From the NCBI GenBank assembly GCA_003520545.1, contig DOUP01000288.1, forward strand, positions 279 through 6,545: 6,267 bases of DNA, written 5' to 3'. The notes below the pieces were generated by a model. That model was not told the DNA's origin, did no database searches, and worked only from the letters and a program-made list of their open reading frames with translations. This document shows, in pieces, positions 5,758 to 6,267 of the stretch; position 1 is the stretch's first letter, and each line of letters begins with the position of its first letter. A program made the position numbers and the translations under genes. The stretch is from Maritimibacter sp. (GTDB lineage: Bacteria > Pseudomonadota > Alphaproteobacteria > Rhodobacterales > Rhodobacteraceae).

Positions 5758-5798
5758 CCGTGGGGCGAGTCTGTCTTTTTCGACGCCGCGCCCCATGG
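5758..5798 (+). promoter_or_regulatory. GC-rich leader hairpin upstream of ctaD
   Basis: CCGTGGGGCG (5758-5767) pairs with CGCCCCATGG (5789-5798) over 10 positions including one G-T wobble, around a 21-base loop containing CTTTTT. If the transcript starts near or above 5750 this would be a stable hairpin in the ctaD 5' leader. A role in message stability or control is inferred. Confidence 0.4.
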
Positions 5799-5813
5799 GA
5801 GGGAAGGACCCCG

Positions 5814-5835
5814 CCCGGATCAGATCGGGTCCGGG
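5814..5835 (+). promoter_or_regulatory. Second ctaD leader hairpin with competing pairing
   Basis: CCCGGA (5814-5819) pairs with TCCGGG (5830-5835). An alternative stem, GGACCC (5806-5811) with GGGTCC (5827-5832), overlaps it, so the two are mutually exclusive. The structure ends about 10 bases before the ctaD Shine-Dalgarno (AAGGGAG, 5845-5851) and leaves that site free. Confidence 0.3.
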
Positions 5836-5857
5836 ACGGATAGAAAGGGAGACCCAC

Positions 5858-6267
5858 ATGGCGGATGCAGCCATTCAGGGCCATGACCACGAAGACAACC
5901 GCAGTTTCTTCACGCGCTGGTTCATGTCCACCAACCACAAAGACATTGGTATCCTGTACCTGATCACCTCGGCCATCGTGGGCCTGATCTCGGTGTCGTT
6001 CACCGTGTTCATGCGCCTCGAACTGATGGAACCGGGCGTTCAGCACATGTGCCTCGAAGGCGCGCGCCTGTTCGCGGACAGCGCAGCCGAATGTACGCCG
6101 AACGGCCACCTCTGGAACGTGATGATCACCTATCACGGCGTCCTGATGATGTTCTTCGTCGTCATCCCGGCGCTCTTCGGTGGTTTCGGCAACTACTTCA
6201 TGCCGCTCCAGATTGGTGCCCCCGACATGGCCTTCCCGCGGATGAACAACCTGTCGTTCTGGCTCTA
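5858..6267 (+). CDS. ctaD: Cytochrome c oxidase subunit I, aa3 type (5' part)
   Basis: N-terminal 136 residues of the catalytic subunit of the proton-pumping aa3 cytochrome c oxidase; the gene runs off the window edge. Inner-membrane protein carrying heme a and the heme a3-CuB centre. FFTRWFMSTNHKDIGILYL (17-35) is the classic start of subunit I. Transmembrane helix I spans about 31-52. A long periplasmic loop contains MCLEGARL and AAECTPNGHLWNV, and helix II contains TYHGVLMMFFVVIPALFGGF, where His93 should be the low-spin heme a ligand (Paracoccus His94). GNYFMPLQIGAPDMAFPRMNNLSFW follows in the expected order. The whole segment is very close to my memory of Paracoccus CtaDII. ATG 5858 is chosen because AAGGGAG (5845-5851) lies 6 bases upstream and homologues begin MADAA. 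The rest of the protein, including the CuB ligands, lies outside the window. Confidence 0.97.
   Translation, partial: MADAAIQGHDHEDNRSFFTRWFMSTNHKDIGILYLITSAIVGLISVSFTVFMRLELMEPGVQHMCLEGARLFADSAAECTPNGHLWNVMITYHGVLMMFFVVIPALFGGFGNYFMPLQIGAPDMAFPRMNNLSFWL

Larger units (their letters stand above)
5238..5857. other. 620-base non-coding region between the toxin gene and ctaD
   Basis: No convincing gene or RNA gene is seen. The part next to the toxin (5238-5560) is featureless apart from fragments such as 5378-5415 that resemble Rhodobacteraceae dispersed intergenic sequence. It may be debris of the insertion that brought the toxin module. The part next to ctaD (5590-5857) is rich in dyads and looks like a regulatory region and leader; its elements are listed separately. 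The toxin and ctaD are divergent, so both promoters should lie here. A weak sigma70-like candidate for ctaD is TTGCCC (5718-5723), a 17-base spacer, and TAAAAG (5741-5746). Confidence 0.5.

Noticed and set aside
5601..5843. 80-residue plus-strand open frame before ctaD
   Set aside because: It crosses the regulatory dyads, has no Shine-Dalgarno and no protein-like character.
5795..5857. Upstream in-frame ATG at 5795 that would add 21 residues to CtaD
   Set aside because: No Shine-Dalgarno lies before it, it falls inside a hairpin arm, and homologues start at the MADAA position, where AAGGGAG is correctly placed.

Overview
The window looks like a chromosomal segment of an alphaproteobacterium of the Rhodobacteraceae (Roseobacter/Paracoccus-like). 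The evidence is high GC, a cytochrome c2/c550 gene close to the aa3-type oxidase subunit I gene, a LipB with an alphaproteobacterial-style N-terminus, and RegA/PrrA-like and FNR-like sites ahead of the oxidase gene. The assignment comes from recognising protein families, not from a database search.

Layout. Bases 34-2610 hold three tightly packed plus-strand genes: a membrane-anchored LytTR-domain DNA-binding protein, lipB (octanoyltransferase), and a membrane-anchored nitroreductase-like protein. They are joined by overlapping or near-overlapping stop and start codons. A 143-base gap leads to cycA (2754-3209), a secreted c-type cytochrome with its own strong intrinsic terminator at 3235-3265.

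Bases 3487-5237 hold a two-gene minus-strand module of clearly lower GC. The 394-residue protein ends in a domain that matches my memory of the CdiA C-terminal restriction-endonuclease-like toxin. It overlaps by 4 bp (ATGA) with a downstream 189-residue protein whose C-terminus resembles CdiI-type immunity proteins. No secretion partner or large adhesin-like carrier is visible, so this looks like an orphan toxin-immunity cassette. From memory, cycA lies next to a ctaD gene in Paracoccus, so the module may be an insertion into a conserved respiratory neighbourhood.

Bases 5238-5857 hold no convincing gene, but the half next to ctaD is dense in dyads: a perfect 7-1-7 palindrome (5593-5607), a RegA/PrrA-like GCGAC-N5-GTCGC site (5612-5626), a perfect FNR-type TTGAT-N4-ATCAA box (5691-5704) nested in larger inverted repeats, and a structured leader. 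The window ends inside ctaD (5858 onwards).

Functional picture. cycA and ctaD encode an electron donor and the terminal oxidase it probably feeds, and the ctaD upstream sites suggest redox and oxygen control. LipB makes the lipoyl cofactor of 2-oxoacid dehydrogenases. The most unusual points are the orphan toxin-immunity module, the composite regulatory region ahead of ctaD, and a GC hairpin lying exactly between a strong Shine-Dalgarno and the lipB start codons.
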